Source: CAZUGA01 sp964626505 (GTDB lineage: Bacteria; Pseudomonadota; Gammaproteobacteria; Methylococcales; UBA1147). Taken from it: DNA of 7,545 bases. A program made the position numbers and the translations under genes. A model generated the notes under the pieces. The model searched no databases and was not told the origin of the DNA. It worked only from the letters and a program-made list of their open reading frames with translations. The stretch is taken from NCBI GenBank assembly GCA_964626505.1, contig CAZVFR010000178.1:1-7545 (forward strand). Direction: 5' to 3'. Positions 1 through 5,880 of this stretch are shown piece by piece (within the stretch, counting starts at the first letter, position 1; the number at the start of each line of letters is the position of its first letter).

Positions 1-247
1 TACCCTTGTGTTCACCGAATTTTTTGCGAATTGCTTGGGTAAATACGCGCGCGTTGGGAAGATGATTGAATTGCTGGTAATAATTTCGAATAAAAAGAAT
101 AATTTCCCAATGCGCATTAGTTAGTTTAATTTCCGCCAAGGCAGCCAGTTTTTCTGCCACTTGTTCGTTCCAAATGTCTCGATTCACCATAAACCCAGCG
201 TCGTTCATTTCAATCACGTCGCCATTAATTTCGATTACACTCGACAT
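1..247 (-). CDS. tusE: TusE/DsrC/DsvC family sulfur relay protein (3' end cut by window edge)
   Basis: The first 82 residues of a DsrC/TusE protein are visible, reading leftwards from an ATG at 247 off the window. The family usually has about 105-112 residues, so roughly the last quarter is missing. Matching landmarks are the N-terminal strand (VIEINGDVIEMNDAGF), the W-N-E-Q-V-A segment, N-A-H-W-E near residue 50, the F-I-R-N-Y-Y-Q-Q-F helix, and the T-Q-A-I-R-K-K-F-G helix before the cut. TusE carries persulfide sulfur from TusBCD to MnmA for tRNA 2-thiouridine. DsrC proper serves dissimilatory sulfur metabolism. The conserved penultimate-Cys arm and the second Cys that separate these roles lie outside the window, so the subtype cannot be decided. 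The start lies 59 bp after the receiver gene on the same strand, so co-transcription is possible. No strong Shine-Dalgarno is visible. The family call is firm; the symbol is less certain. Confidence 0.88.
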   Translation of the reverse strand, partial: MSSVIEINGDVIEMNDAGFMVNRDIWNEQVAEKLAALAEIKLTNAHWEIILFIRNYYQQFNHLPNARVFTQAIRKKFGEHKG

Positions 248-306
248 CGATTCAATAATGAGTCTATTACGTTGGAACTATCCGCTATTTATGCAAGGCA
301 CCTCTA

Positions 307-694
307 TTAATTCCGTAGTGCCTGAAGCATCGATTCGAGCTGATCGGTTTGAAAAGGTTTTATCAGCACTCCTACCAAGTGCAGTCCTTTCGCGGTAGCC
401 AATGTTTTCGCCACCTTTAGATAGGTTCCATTGTAACCGCTCATAAGCACAACCGCTCCGCTCCATTTCGAATCGGCCAATTGTTGAATCACTTCGATAC
501 CATCAATATCGGGCATTACCAGATCCAGCACAATAACATCCGGGCCGTTGGCCCCCCATTTCTTGATAAAAGTCTTTCCACTAAGCTCCCACGATGCTTC
601 AAAACCCAGATTTTCTGGCCACCTCTTGTATGAAACACGCTATTCCACGTTCGTCGTCAACAACAACCAAGCTGGGTTTTTGCATCTCGTTCAT
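307..694 (-). pseudogene. Stand-alone response regulator receiver domain, split by a frameshift
   Basis: Read from an ATG at 694 and shifted once, this region encodes a complete CheY-like receiver of about 128 residues. The first frame carries VVVDDERG with the acidic pair D13-D14, then hits TGA at 599-601. The second frame resumes at once as E-A-S-W-E-L and carries the phospho-acceptor D57 (LDLVMPDIDG), the switch Ser S85 (VLMSG), the invariant Lys K112 (LIKPF), and a TAA at 307-309. The break sits at an A4 run (601-604, plus strand): removing one base restores S-G-F-E. AAAGGG lies 7 bases upstream of the ATG and supports that start. There is no output domain, so it would act by protein-protein contact or phosphotransfer; no kinase gene is in the window. 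Since all key residues survive, either a sequencing or assembly error or a very recent inactivation fits. Family call is firm; pseudogene status is uncertain. Confidence 0.82.
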
Positions 695-899
695 GATCCA
701 ACCCTTTTCGAAGTTTTGTAACCGCCACCACGCTTGAATTACTAGTCTGCCAACCCCTCCAAGCGAGGACACATTATGCTCATCCTTAACTTCAACTCTT
801 ATTTACACCCGACCTCTGTGCTCAAACCCACCCATTCAAAGTATTTCGGATCCATTTTGCCATTAGACCTGACTATCTAGCACACTAAGAAGACGCTAT

Positions 900-923
900 A
901 TAGATATTATCGATAATATCTAT
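900..923. repeat. Perfect 24-bp AT-rich palindrome
   Basis: The sequence is exactly self-complementary over 24 bases, centred on ATTATCGATAAT, with outer arms starting ATAGAT. The next base pair out (899/924) does not match, so the symmetry ends sharply. No T-run follows on either strand, which argues against an intrinsic terminator. A dimeric repressor operator or another protein-binding site is the likeliest reading, though no regulator gene is adjacent. It lies about 205 bp upstream of the receiver start codon. Confidence 0.7.
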
Positions 924-931
924 TATTTCGC

Positions 932-947
932 ATAGTATATCTACTAT
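932..947. repeat. Second AT-rich inverted repeat beside the palindrome
   Basis: ATAGTA and TACTAT form 6-bp arms around a 4-base spacer (TATC). Its centre is 28 bp from the centre of the 24-bp palindrome, and the two share TATCTA-type words, so they could be a strong and a weak copy of one binding site. AT-richness alone makes short inverted repeats common, so this copy is weaker evidence than the first. Confidence 0.45.
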
Positions 948-1154
948 TTATACTCCGAAACCACCCCCAAGGAAAGCCTCTTCGGTCAGAAAAGTCGTCG
1001 GATTTTTGTTTTAGATTTAGCGTACCAGCCCGAAGCTAGTTACGAGCCGCACTATTAAAACGCGAGAATAGAAGAGCATACTCGCATGACAAGATATTCA
1101 GAGAACGAAAAGAAGCGCTATTGATATACCGCCTAAGAAACGACTGAATCACAC

Positions 1155-1173
1155 GATTTTAGTATCTAAAATC
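1155..1173 (-). other. Hairpin overlapping the stop codon of the glycan-type gene
   Basis: GATTTTAG and CTAAAATC form 8-bp arms around a 3-base loop, and the TAG stop (1166-1168) lies within one arm. The stem is AT-rich and no U-tract follows directly, so it is at best a weak terminator or an mRNA 3' end protector. It may be chance. Confidence 0.3.
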
Positions 1174-2866
1174 CGGGTAGGTTCCGTCTGAATCTTTTAT
1201 AGGACGCATCAATGACATGGAGGGATCCAACCCTATTAAACGTATGTGTCGCACATATTTTTTTGTCCCAATTGGGTTTTACGGCCGATACTAAATTCTC
1301 TGAATAGTTTTCATCATCCAATACTGTTATTTCATTAATATTAAAGCCATAGCCATAGCGGACTGAGCAATTCTGTGAAGGTCGATACAACAGGCCTTTG
1401 TGAGAAAATACCTTGCCGGCTGGTCGGGCGGTTTTACAATCCGATACGATGGGATTTTTGGGATGAGGCCGCCATTCATCACTCGTCGGTGCATCCGCGC
1501 TGAACAAATACAGTTCGTCCCAAGAAGATGCGCCTTTCACTTCGACTACATTCGCGAACATCCACCATTTATTATGATGGTAAAATACGGTTGCATCGCT
1601 TGCTTCAATATCGTCTATAAGCGTCTTTTGATATTCCCATTTTAACGGAAACTCTGCGCATTTATACAAGTCTACTGTTTTGTTAGCTCCAGATTCAGGA
1701 ATCATGTAATAATCCTGTTGATATTCAAAAACAAAAGGATATGAAAGATGGTACGGCTTTTCGAGAATCGGAACCGGGTTCTCGTAGTTTCCACTTTCAT
1801 CCATAACGATCAACGATATATGACCTTTATTCGTTGCATACATCAACTCTTCAATAAATATGTAATATTTATTACCCTTAGAAATAATATGTGGATCGGC
1901 CCAGAATCTATCTTTAGGTGGAATAATTTTTTTATACCGCCAAAGTGACGAAGAAAGACCGTCCTTCAAATGGAACATCAAGATCCATTGATTAAAATAA
2001 ATCTTGTTGTTGAAAATCAATATTGCTTTTTCAATAACTTTTCTAAAAATTAATTTGCTGTATTCAAAATTTGATGGTTTAACGTACAAGCGTTCAGAAT
2101 ATAACAGCGGATGTCTATTATCGTAAGCGACTTGTTCAAAAAATGCCTTTTCACCGATAGAGTACAGCTCTTCGATTTTTTTAGGCATAAATGTCAACGA
2201 CTTCCAGAAATAATTACTCCTATTATCCTGTATCGAAATTTTATTAGCGCACGAAAACGACCTGGTTAGAATTTTTCCGTTATCCAAATCTTCGGTCAAT
2301 ATCTGCAGAATGGTACCGACTTCAGGCCAACTTCCCATGCTTTCCCAAAAGCCTGCCGGTCCTCCGCGATTTAAGTTGTTATCTCCATGGTGGTAAGACC
2401 ATATGCCGTATTTAGCAGTGGATAATATTTCGCCTCTAAGAATATGAAAACCAAACCTGATCAAAATATCAATATCATATTCTTTGATGGACTGTATATC
2501 ATTTTCAGGAAAATAATCGGACCATTTTTTCCTAATTGGTTTAACTTTAATTGTCGGAAAACCTTTGAAAAGGGATGCAGAATCTACCAACTGTGAGGCA
2601 TTTGGAAGATAGGTTCTGCGTTCTATCAATTTTCTATAAATCGTATCAAGCAATTTTCTAAAAACCACATAGAAGATTTGCCATCTATAGTTTTTTATCT
2701 TTGATAACAAAGATTTATTGTGCCCAACGTGCTCATCATCATTGAGTATGACTAGCTGAATATCAGCGTAACTGCAATCCTTAAGCGCCTCGAATATCTT
2801 CAATTCCCACGCTTCAACCGTGTAGCTGTCCAGCAATACACCTATTCGTAGTTTATCGTTCGCCAT
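1166..2866 (-). CDS. Formyltransferase-like / GINT1-type GH43-like propeller fusion protein
   Basis: A 566-residue cytoplasmic-looking protein with no signal peptide. Residues about 5-240 resemble formyltransferases that act on sugars or nucleotides: a Rossmann-like start (LRIGVLLDSY), R-F-G-F-H-I-L at 137-143, the Y-H-H-G-D-N-N-L-N-R-G-G-P loop from 158, and D-L-D-N-G at 193-197, where the family places its catalytic Asp. Residues about 300-560 show the marks of the GINT1 N-terminal, GH43-like five-bladed propeller: F-W-A-D-P (321-325), H-L-S-Y-P (373-377), P-E-S (390-392), D-A-T (424-426), R-P-A-G (481-484) and R-P-S-Q (495-498). In plants the latter domain precedes a GT64 transferase that glycosylates sphingolipids. 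Bacterial proteins with this pairing are known to me only as uncharacterised, so substrate and reaction are open. The gene is visibly AT-richer than its neighbours, which suggests transfer. No glycan-synthesis genes adjoin it. Domain calls are fairly sure, function unknown. Confidence 0.78.
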   Translation of the reverse strand: MANDKLRIGVLLDSYTVEAWELKIFEALKDCSYADIQLVILNDDEHVGHNKSLLSKIKNYRWQIFYVVFRKLLDTIYRKLIERRTYLPNASQLVDSASLFKGFPTIKVKPIRKKWSDYFPENDIQSIKEYDIDILIRFGFHILRGEILSTAKYGIWSYHHGDNNLNRGGPAGFWESMGSWPEVGTILQILTEDLDNGKILTRSFSCANKISIQDNRSNYFWKSLTFMPKKIEELYSIGEKAFFEQVAYDNRHPLLYSERLYVKPSNFEYSKLIFRKVIEKAILIFNNKIYFNQWILMFHLKDGLSSSLWRYKKIIPPKDRFWADPHIISKGNKYYIFIEELMYATNKGHISLIVMDESGNYENPVPILEKPYHLSYPFVFEYQQDYYMIPESGANKTVDLYKCAEFPLKWEYQKTLIDDIEASDATVFYHHNKWWMFANVVEVKGASSWDELYLFSADAPTSDEWRPHPKNPIVSDCKTARPAGKVFSHKGLLYRPSQNCSVRYGYGFNINEITVLDDENYSENLVSAVKPNWDKKICATHTFNRVGSLHVIDASYKRFRRNLPGF

Positions 2867-2879
2867 AACTTATTTTTGA

Positions 2880-2907
2880 TCCATACCATTTTAGGAGGAG
2901 CTGTCAA
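2880..2907 (-). promoter_or_regulatory. Candidate sigma70 promoter for the formyltransferase/propeller gene
   Basis: On the minus strand a perfect -35 TTGACA (2907-2902) stands 16 bp from TATGGA (2885-2880), preceded by TG-G as in an extended -10. Transcription would start about 7 bases before the ATG at 2866, leaving no room for a Shine-Dalgarno; none is seen there. Either the message is nearly leaderless or this match is fortuitous. Confidence 0.4.
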
Positions 2908-3038
2908 GTTCACTCGCTACGCCAGACGTTTTTGTGATGCACTGGGGTACATCAGCATTTTGACGCAATAATTGGTTAAATTTGAGGGAATTCTCAGCGG
3001 TAACTCTATAACATTGTGAATATTCTGAATAGAATGGA

Positions 3039-3806
3039 CTAATATCCGAAGTCAGCCAGAATTTTCTCGTAACTGCCGTCTTGTTTCATTGTTTTGATAG
3101 CCTTATTGAACCGCTCTATGATCTGTTTATGTTTCGGGTTTGACCGGCTTACGGCGATGTGGGTACCCCGACGTATCAGAGGCTCGGGCAAAATTTCCAG
3201 ATCTTTCGCGCTACCCCTCATGTATTCATTGATTTCGTAACGAATTTTACGTGCATCGGCCAAGGTCAAATCAATCTGACCTTGAGATAGTTTGAGCAAA
3301 TTCTGCAACAGATGATTTTCCGGTAAACGGATAATTTTTTTGGAACTTAAAAATTCTTCGCCGTAAGCGTAGTTTTTCAACGTGCCCACCAACATTCCAT
3401 CCAAGTCGTCGAGCTTCCTATAACTGATTTCCTTATCCACTTTACGTTTAATAAATTTGATTTCGTGAAACAAATACGCGTCGCTGAAGGCAAATTCCTT
3501 ATTTCGTTCTTCGGTATACCAAATTGATCCCACAACGTCATAAACGCCCAGCTGAGCACCTTCGTAGGCTCTAGGCCAGGATTCGAAAGAAAAAGTAGCA
3601 GTATAGCCAGCCCGTTTCAGCGCGACGTAAACGATCGCCGCCGACAAACCTTCCTGTGGCATCTTGCGGCTGAAATAGGGCGGCTCTATTTTTGCCACCA
3701 CGGTCAAAGCCGGCACGGATTGCGCGAAACCAAACAACGCCAAGCACGCAGTGACTCCTAATACCCAACGCCCATATTCAAGCTCGACAGGTTTCATCAG
3801 CCGCAT
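3039..3806 (-). CDS. Periplasmic family 3 solute-binding protein (orphan)
   Basis: A 255-residue protein of the SBP_bac_3 family, which binds amino acids or similar small ligands in the periplasm. The N-terminus has a hydrophobic export segment (WVLGVTACLALFGFA) with probable cleavage near S-V-P-A, about residue 33. The mature part opens with a strand ending E-P-P-Y-F, then shows G-V-Y-D-V-V-G, the family signature Y-T-E-E-R with F-A-F-S-D-A-Y-L, a hinge-side L-V-G-T-L-K-N-Y-A, and a C-terminal helix with M-K-Q-D-G-S-Y-E-K-I. Length fits the family. It starts inside the end of the fmdB-like gene. Two starts are possible: ATG at 3806, or ATG at 3797, which shares an A with the upstream TGA (TGATG), a classic coupled junction. 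No permease or ATPase follows, so it may serve a distant transporter or act as a sensor. Ligand cannot be read from the sequence. Confidence 0.85.
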   Translation of the reverse strand: MRLMKPVELEYGRWVLGVTACLALFGFAQSVPALTVVAKIEPPYFSRKMPQEGLSAAIVYVALKRAGYTATFSFESWPRAYEGAQLGVYDVVGSIWYTEERNKEFAFSDAYLFHEIKFIKRKVDKEISYRKLDDLDGMLVGTLKNYAYGEEFLSSKKIIRLPENHLLQNLLKLSQGQIDLTLADARKIRYEINEYMRGSAKDLEILPEPLIRRGTHIAVSRSNPKHKQIIERFNKAIKTMKQDGSYEKILADFGY

Positions 3807-4045
3807 AGTCCATCACCACAACACGGACCCGTGTCGCAGCCCTGCAGTACCGAATCACCCCTATTTGATCGCTTTACAATCTGACCACCGTTGGCTAATC
3901 GCGTAACTGGCCTGTCGCTTGCGGTATCACTGGGATCGTGACCACTACGCTCACACAATTCACCCCAAGTGGTCAGTAACTCGCGCATACCATTCACTTC
4001 GAGCACTTTCCCGTTCGTATCACATTTATAATCGTAGGTAGGCAC
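3797..4045 (-). CDS. FmdB-like zinc ribbon family protein
   Basis: An 82-residue protein starting M-P-T-Y-D-Y-K-C, the hallmark N-terminus of FmdB-type zinc ribbons, here beginning with GTG. The subtype is the one with T-W-G-E-L-C-E-R in the middle and a Cys/Gly-rich tail (GCDTGPCCGDGLCG). The usual second Cys of the first CxxC knuckle is replaced (C-D-T-N-G), so metal binding through that knuckle would be incomplete; the tail cysteines may compensate. The family is named after a Methylophilus regulator of formamidase and amide uptake genes, but most members have no tested role. It is the first gene of a probable two-gene transcript with the solute-binding protein, which makes a role in regulating or assembling an uptake function conceivable. 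TGGA about 9 bases upstream is a modest ribosome site. Family call is confident, function is not. Confidence 0.85.
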   Translation of the reverse strand: MPTYDYKCDTNGKVLEVNGMRELLTTWGELCERSGHDPSDTASDRPVTRLANGGQIVKRSNRGDSVLQGCDTGPCCGDGLCG

Positions 4046-4077
4046 CGATTATTCCAGATTTTACAATTCCGCAGTCG

Positions 4078-4105
4078 ATTATAGTCTACAAAACACCGTT
4101 TTTAA
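4078..4105 (-). promoter_or_regulatory. Candidate sigma70 promoter for the fmdB-like / solute-binding operon
   Basis: A perfect -10 TATAAT (4083-4078, minus strand) lies 16 bp from TTAAAA (4105-4100), which matches 4 of 6 of the -35 consensus. Transcription would begin near 4071, giving a leader of about 26 bases that holds the weak TGGA ribosome site before the GTG at 4045. Position, orientation and leader length all fit. Confidence 0.55.
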
Positions 4106-4181
4106 GAACTTTTATGGGGTAATAAAGAAATCCGGCGACTACTTCAGAGAACCAGAAAATATTTGAAACTATTTAGATTGC

Positions 4182-4241
4182 ACTCAAATTGAGTCGAGTA
4201 ATTACTCGCTTTTTAGACATCTACTTAAGCATCAAGTAGAT
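4182..4241. repeat. Cluster of three consecutive inverted repeats
   Basis: Within 60 bases lie ACTCAA/TTGAGT with a 1-base centre (4182-4194), the perfect palindrome CGAGTAATTACTCG (4195-4208), and ATCTACTT/AAGTAGAT around a 7-base loop (4219-4241). On the plus strand the middle one is followed by CTTTTT, which resembles a terminator, but no plus-strand gene is upstream. On the minus strand no T-run follows any of them. They sit between the His-rich gene and the fmdB promoter and may be operators, an RNA structure, or readthrough protection. Confidence 0.5.
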
Positions 4242-4272
4242 CAAGAGGTGGGAATAAGATGAAATAGATTGG

Positions 4273-4291
4273 TAAAAAAGCCATCCTTGGC
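4273..4291 (-). terminator. Short intrinsic terminator candidate for the His-rich gene
   Basis: On the minus strand GCCA-AGGA-TGGC is followed at once by six T residues, and this begins 17 bases after the stop codon at 4308. The stem is only 4 bp, though it is GC-rich; the placement is right for a rho-independent terminator. Confidence 0.4.
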
Positions 4292-4307
4292 CGAGGACTT
4301 TGCATCT

Positions 4308-4784
4308 CTAGTGGTGGTAATCATGCCGATAAGCAATATCGCGGCCGATCGATGCTCCAAGCAAAGCTCCTCCTAAAGCTAACGGGCCACCGTGACCCAA
4401 TTCAGCACCGATAACTCCACCGATCAAGCTGCCCACGATCACCGGCGTTGCGGAATGATAGCCGTGACCGTATCGTGGTTGTGGAACGTAACGTGGAGCA
4501 TGTGAATAGTGATGGGGCACATACTTGTTGCGGTAACCGTACCGATTGCGATGCGGACGATAGTGATAATTATCTGAGTAATGGCGGCGTGCGTGTTTTT
4601 TGTACCCTCTATGCCGATCATGATCAGAGCCGTATCGATAACCACGGTCGTTGTAATGACCACGATCATGATTGTTGTGTCCACCGTGATGGCCATTATA
4701 AATCACAATTTTATCCGCCATCGCTGTCGAAGCGAATAAACACAGCGTTGCGAGAAACCCAATTTGTATAATCCAATTTTTCAT
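4308..4784 (-). CDS. Secreted histidine-rich glycine-zipper protein
   Basis: The start is the ATG at 4784, chosen because GGGAG lies 7 bases upstream; a longer in-frame reading to 4820 would place that site inside the gene. The 158-residue product has a clear signal peptide (K3, hydrophobic core IIQIGFLATLCLFA, cleavage after A-M-A at 23). The mature part has two zones. Residues about 24-115 are low-complexity and rich in His, Tyr, Arg, Gly and Asn, with little hydrophobic content. Residues about 116-150 form a glycine-zipper hairpin (VIVGSLIGGVIGAELG, then GGALLGASIG) as in Rick_17kDa_Anti/2TM proteins, which embed in or associate with the outer envelope. I count 20 His in the mature chain, so binding of divalent metals such as Ni, Zn or Cu is plausible but untested. 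There is no lipobox. A tandem operator-like repeat lies upstream. Domain and export calls are good; function unknown. Confidence 0.8.
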   Translation of the reverse strand: MKNWIIQIGFLATLCLFASTAMADKIVIYNGHHGGHNNHDRGHYNDRGYRYGSDHDRHRGYKKHARRHYSDNYHYRPHRNRYGYRNKYVPHHYSHAPRYVPQPRYGHGYHSATPVIVGSLIGGVIGAELGHGGPLALGGALLGASIGRDIAYRHDYHH

Positions 4785-4872
4785 ATGCACTCTCCCTTTT
4801 GGAGTGGTTCTGGAAATCACACCTATACCGATAGGGTACTAGCGTGTTGATGTACAATTTACCGGTAAGCGG

Positions 4873-4889
4873 CTGAACAAATACTGAAC
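4873..4889 (-). promoter_or_regulatory. OmpR-family-like tandem binding site upstream of the His-rich gene
   Basis: Two identical hexamers, GTTCAG on the minus strand, are separated by exactly 5 bases, an 11-bp period. That is the spacing used by winged-helix OmpR/PhoB-type regulators to seat a dimer on one face of the helix. It lies about 90 bases upstream of the ATG. If the second hexamer takes the -35 place, a weak TACATC follows 18 bases on, as expected of an activator-dependent promoter. A 10-bp palindrome TTACCGGTAA (4859-4868) lies between. The regulator is not in the window. Confidence 0.45.
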
Positions 4890-4958
4890 GAAGTTTAATT
4901 TATATTTTCTTAGGCAGGCTAGCCCATATTTCTCACCAGCGGATAAGCTAAGCTTTAC

Positions 4959-5753
4959 CTATTTCGTTATTTCCACTCCGGGTGCTACTCGCCTGATCCA
5001 ACCGTAAATAGTTTTAACAAGCGCACCGTCCGCATACCTAAAGTAATGGTCGGCACCCTCAATCTCGACCTGGCGATAGGCCAAATTCTTCTTGACGACT
5101 TGCGCACGGCGATCCGCCGTCTTAAGGACTTGAGGAATATCAACACTGCCGTAAATATCCAGCAAGGGTAGATCCACCTGGCTAAATCGATCCAATAATG
5201 CGGGCTTCAATGGGCCATTTTGGAATACCGGCAACCCAATCACCACTAAGGCCTTAACATCATCATCCTGGTTTTCGAATTGAAACGACAACGCCGAGGT
5301 GGCTCCAAACCCATGGCCGATGAGCACGAGGTTCTCAATTTTATTTTTCTTGAGAAAATCGAGTGCCGCTCTAATGCGCTCCTGTGCTTCCGGAATTAGA
5401 GAATACGAATCGTTGGGATTTTCGTTAGCCCTAAGAACGGGCAGTTGAATCGCAAGTGTCGACCACCCGAACGTAGGTAAATGGGTGCGCAATGGCCGAA
5501 TGACATTATTCGAATCCGAATGGCCTGCGACCCCATGTAAAATCAGTGTGGCGCCTTGGCTGGTTTTAGTTGTTGCCTCTATGTACAGCCCCAAAAACGG
5601 GCGATCACCCGCTTTCAGCCAGACGATCTCTCCAGCAGGCCTGGACGCAACGATCCCATCAACAATTTCTTGCTCGTAGAGATAATCAGATGCGGATATC
5701 GAAGAGCCACTCAACCCCACGACAGACAATATGAAAAAGATCCTAAAACGCAT
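4959..5753 (-). CDS. Exported DUF3530 family alpha/beta-hydrolase-fold protein
   Basis: A 264-residue protein with a signal peptide (MRFRIFFILSVVGLSG, cleavage near S-I-S-A, about residue 21), so probably periplasmic. DUF3530 features appear in order: a strand with W-L-K-A-G-D and F-L-G-L-Y, L-I-L-H-G-V-A-G-H near residue 72, I-R-P-L-R with G-W-S-T-L-A-I-Q-L-P, a helix rich in acid and Arg, the elbow L-I-G-H-G-F-G-A, L-D-I-Y-G-S-V-D, and G-A-D-H-Y-F near the end. In ordinary hydrolases the elbow reads G-x-S-x-G; here Gly takes the Ser place, while the Asp and His positions remain. Other DUF3530 members I recall share this, which suggests binding or a different chemistry rather than esterase activity. 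GGA about 10 bases upstream supports the start. The gene is divergent from the CPXCG gene across about 125 bp. Family call is confident; role unknown. Confidence 0.85.
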   Translation of the reverse strand: MRFRIFFILSVVGLSGSSISASDYLYEQEIVDGIVASRPAGEIVWLKAGDRPFLGLYIEATTKTSQGATLILHGVAGHSDSNNVIRPLRTHLPTFGWSTLAIQLPVLRANENPNDSYSLIPEAQERIRAALDFLKKNKIENLVLIGHGFGATSALSFQFENQDDDVKALVVIGLPVFQNGPLKPALLDRFSQVDLPLLDIYGSVDIPQVLKTADRRAQVVKKNLAYRQVEIEGADHYFRYADGALVKTIYGWIRRVAPGVEITK

Positions 5754-5780
5754 TCTTTAATTCCGCGTGATTACTGCTAT

Positions 5781-5810
5781 TTGAATAAGCCGTGCTAACA
5801 AAGATATACT
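5781..5810 (+). promoter_or_regulatory. Candidate sigma70 promoter for the CPXCG gene
   Basis: TTGAAT (5781-5786) and TATACT (5805-5810) are 18 bp apart, matching 4 and 5 of 6 consensus bases. Transcription would start near 5817, giving a leader of about 60 bases to the ATG at 5880 and starting almost exactly at the small upstream ORF. It is the only plus-strand promoter the window needs. Confidence 0.45.
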
Positions 5811-5817
5811 CAGAAAG

Positions 5818-5880
5818 ATGAAGTGGCTCTGCACTTTAACGCCTACGGCGACTCATCCACGGTTAAATCGGAAACTCTAA
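5818..5880 (+). CDS. Possible 20-codon upstream ORF coupled to the CPXCG gene
   Basis: An ATG at 5818 opens a 20-residue frame (MKWLCTLTPT, then ATHPRLNRKL) whose TAA at 5878-5880 overlaps the CPXCG start as TAATG. Such overlaps allow a ribosome to restart, so this may be a leader peptide. Four of its residues are Thr, but there is no attenuator-like amino acid run. If the promoter above is right, its ATG sits at the transcript's 5' end. It could equally be chance; no homology was recognised. Confidence 0.25.
   Translation: MKWLCTLTPTATHPRLNRKL

Larger units (their letters stand above)
695..1165. other. Intergenic region of about 470 bp without a recognisable gene
   Basis: No open frame here reads like a protein and no tRNA-like fold was recognised. 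It separates the stop of the glycan-type gene from the start of the receiver gene, both on the minus strand, so it should hold the receiver's promoter. I found no convincing -35/-10 pair there. Its notable content is the pair of AT-rich inverted repeats at 900-947. Confidence 0.6.

Noticed and set aside
174..398. Plus-strand 74-codon frame over the tusE and receiver genes
   Set aside because: It is antisense to two recognisable genes, is low in complexity (Ile/Ser-rich) and resembles no family.
960..1165. Possible tRNA or remnant of a mobile element between the palindromes and the glycan-type gene
   Set aside because: No T-loop, anticodon arm, terminal repeat or transposase fragment could be recognised on either strand.
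4195..4216. Plus-strand intrinsic terminator (palindrome followed by CTTTTT)
   Set aside because: No plus-strand gene lies upstream to terminate; kept only as part of the inverted repeat cluster.
4448..4771. A 107-codon plus-strand frame opposite the His-rich gene
   Set aside because: It is rich in Asp, Asn, Cys and Arg only because it is antisense to His/Arg/Tyr codons; it has no family resemblance and no ribosome site, and the opposite frame has a signal peptide and a good ribosome site.
4785..4820. Longer start of the His-rich protein at 4820
   Set aside because: It would put 12 charged residues before the signal peptide and bury a good GGGAG ribosome site within the gene.
5823..5879. 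GTG at 5823 as the start of the CPXCG protein
   Set aside because: The extra 19 residues do not resemble the family, and the predicted transcript start would leave almost no leader; the ATG at 5880 gives the usual length.
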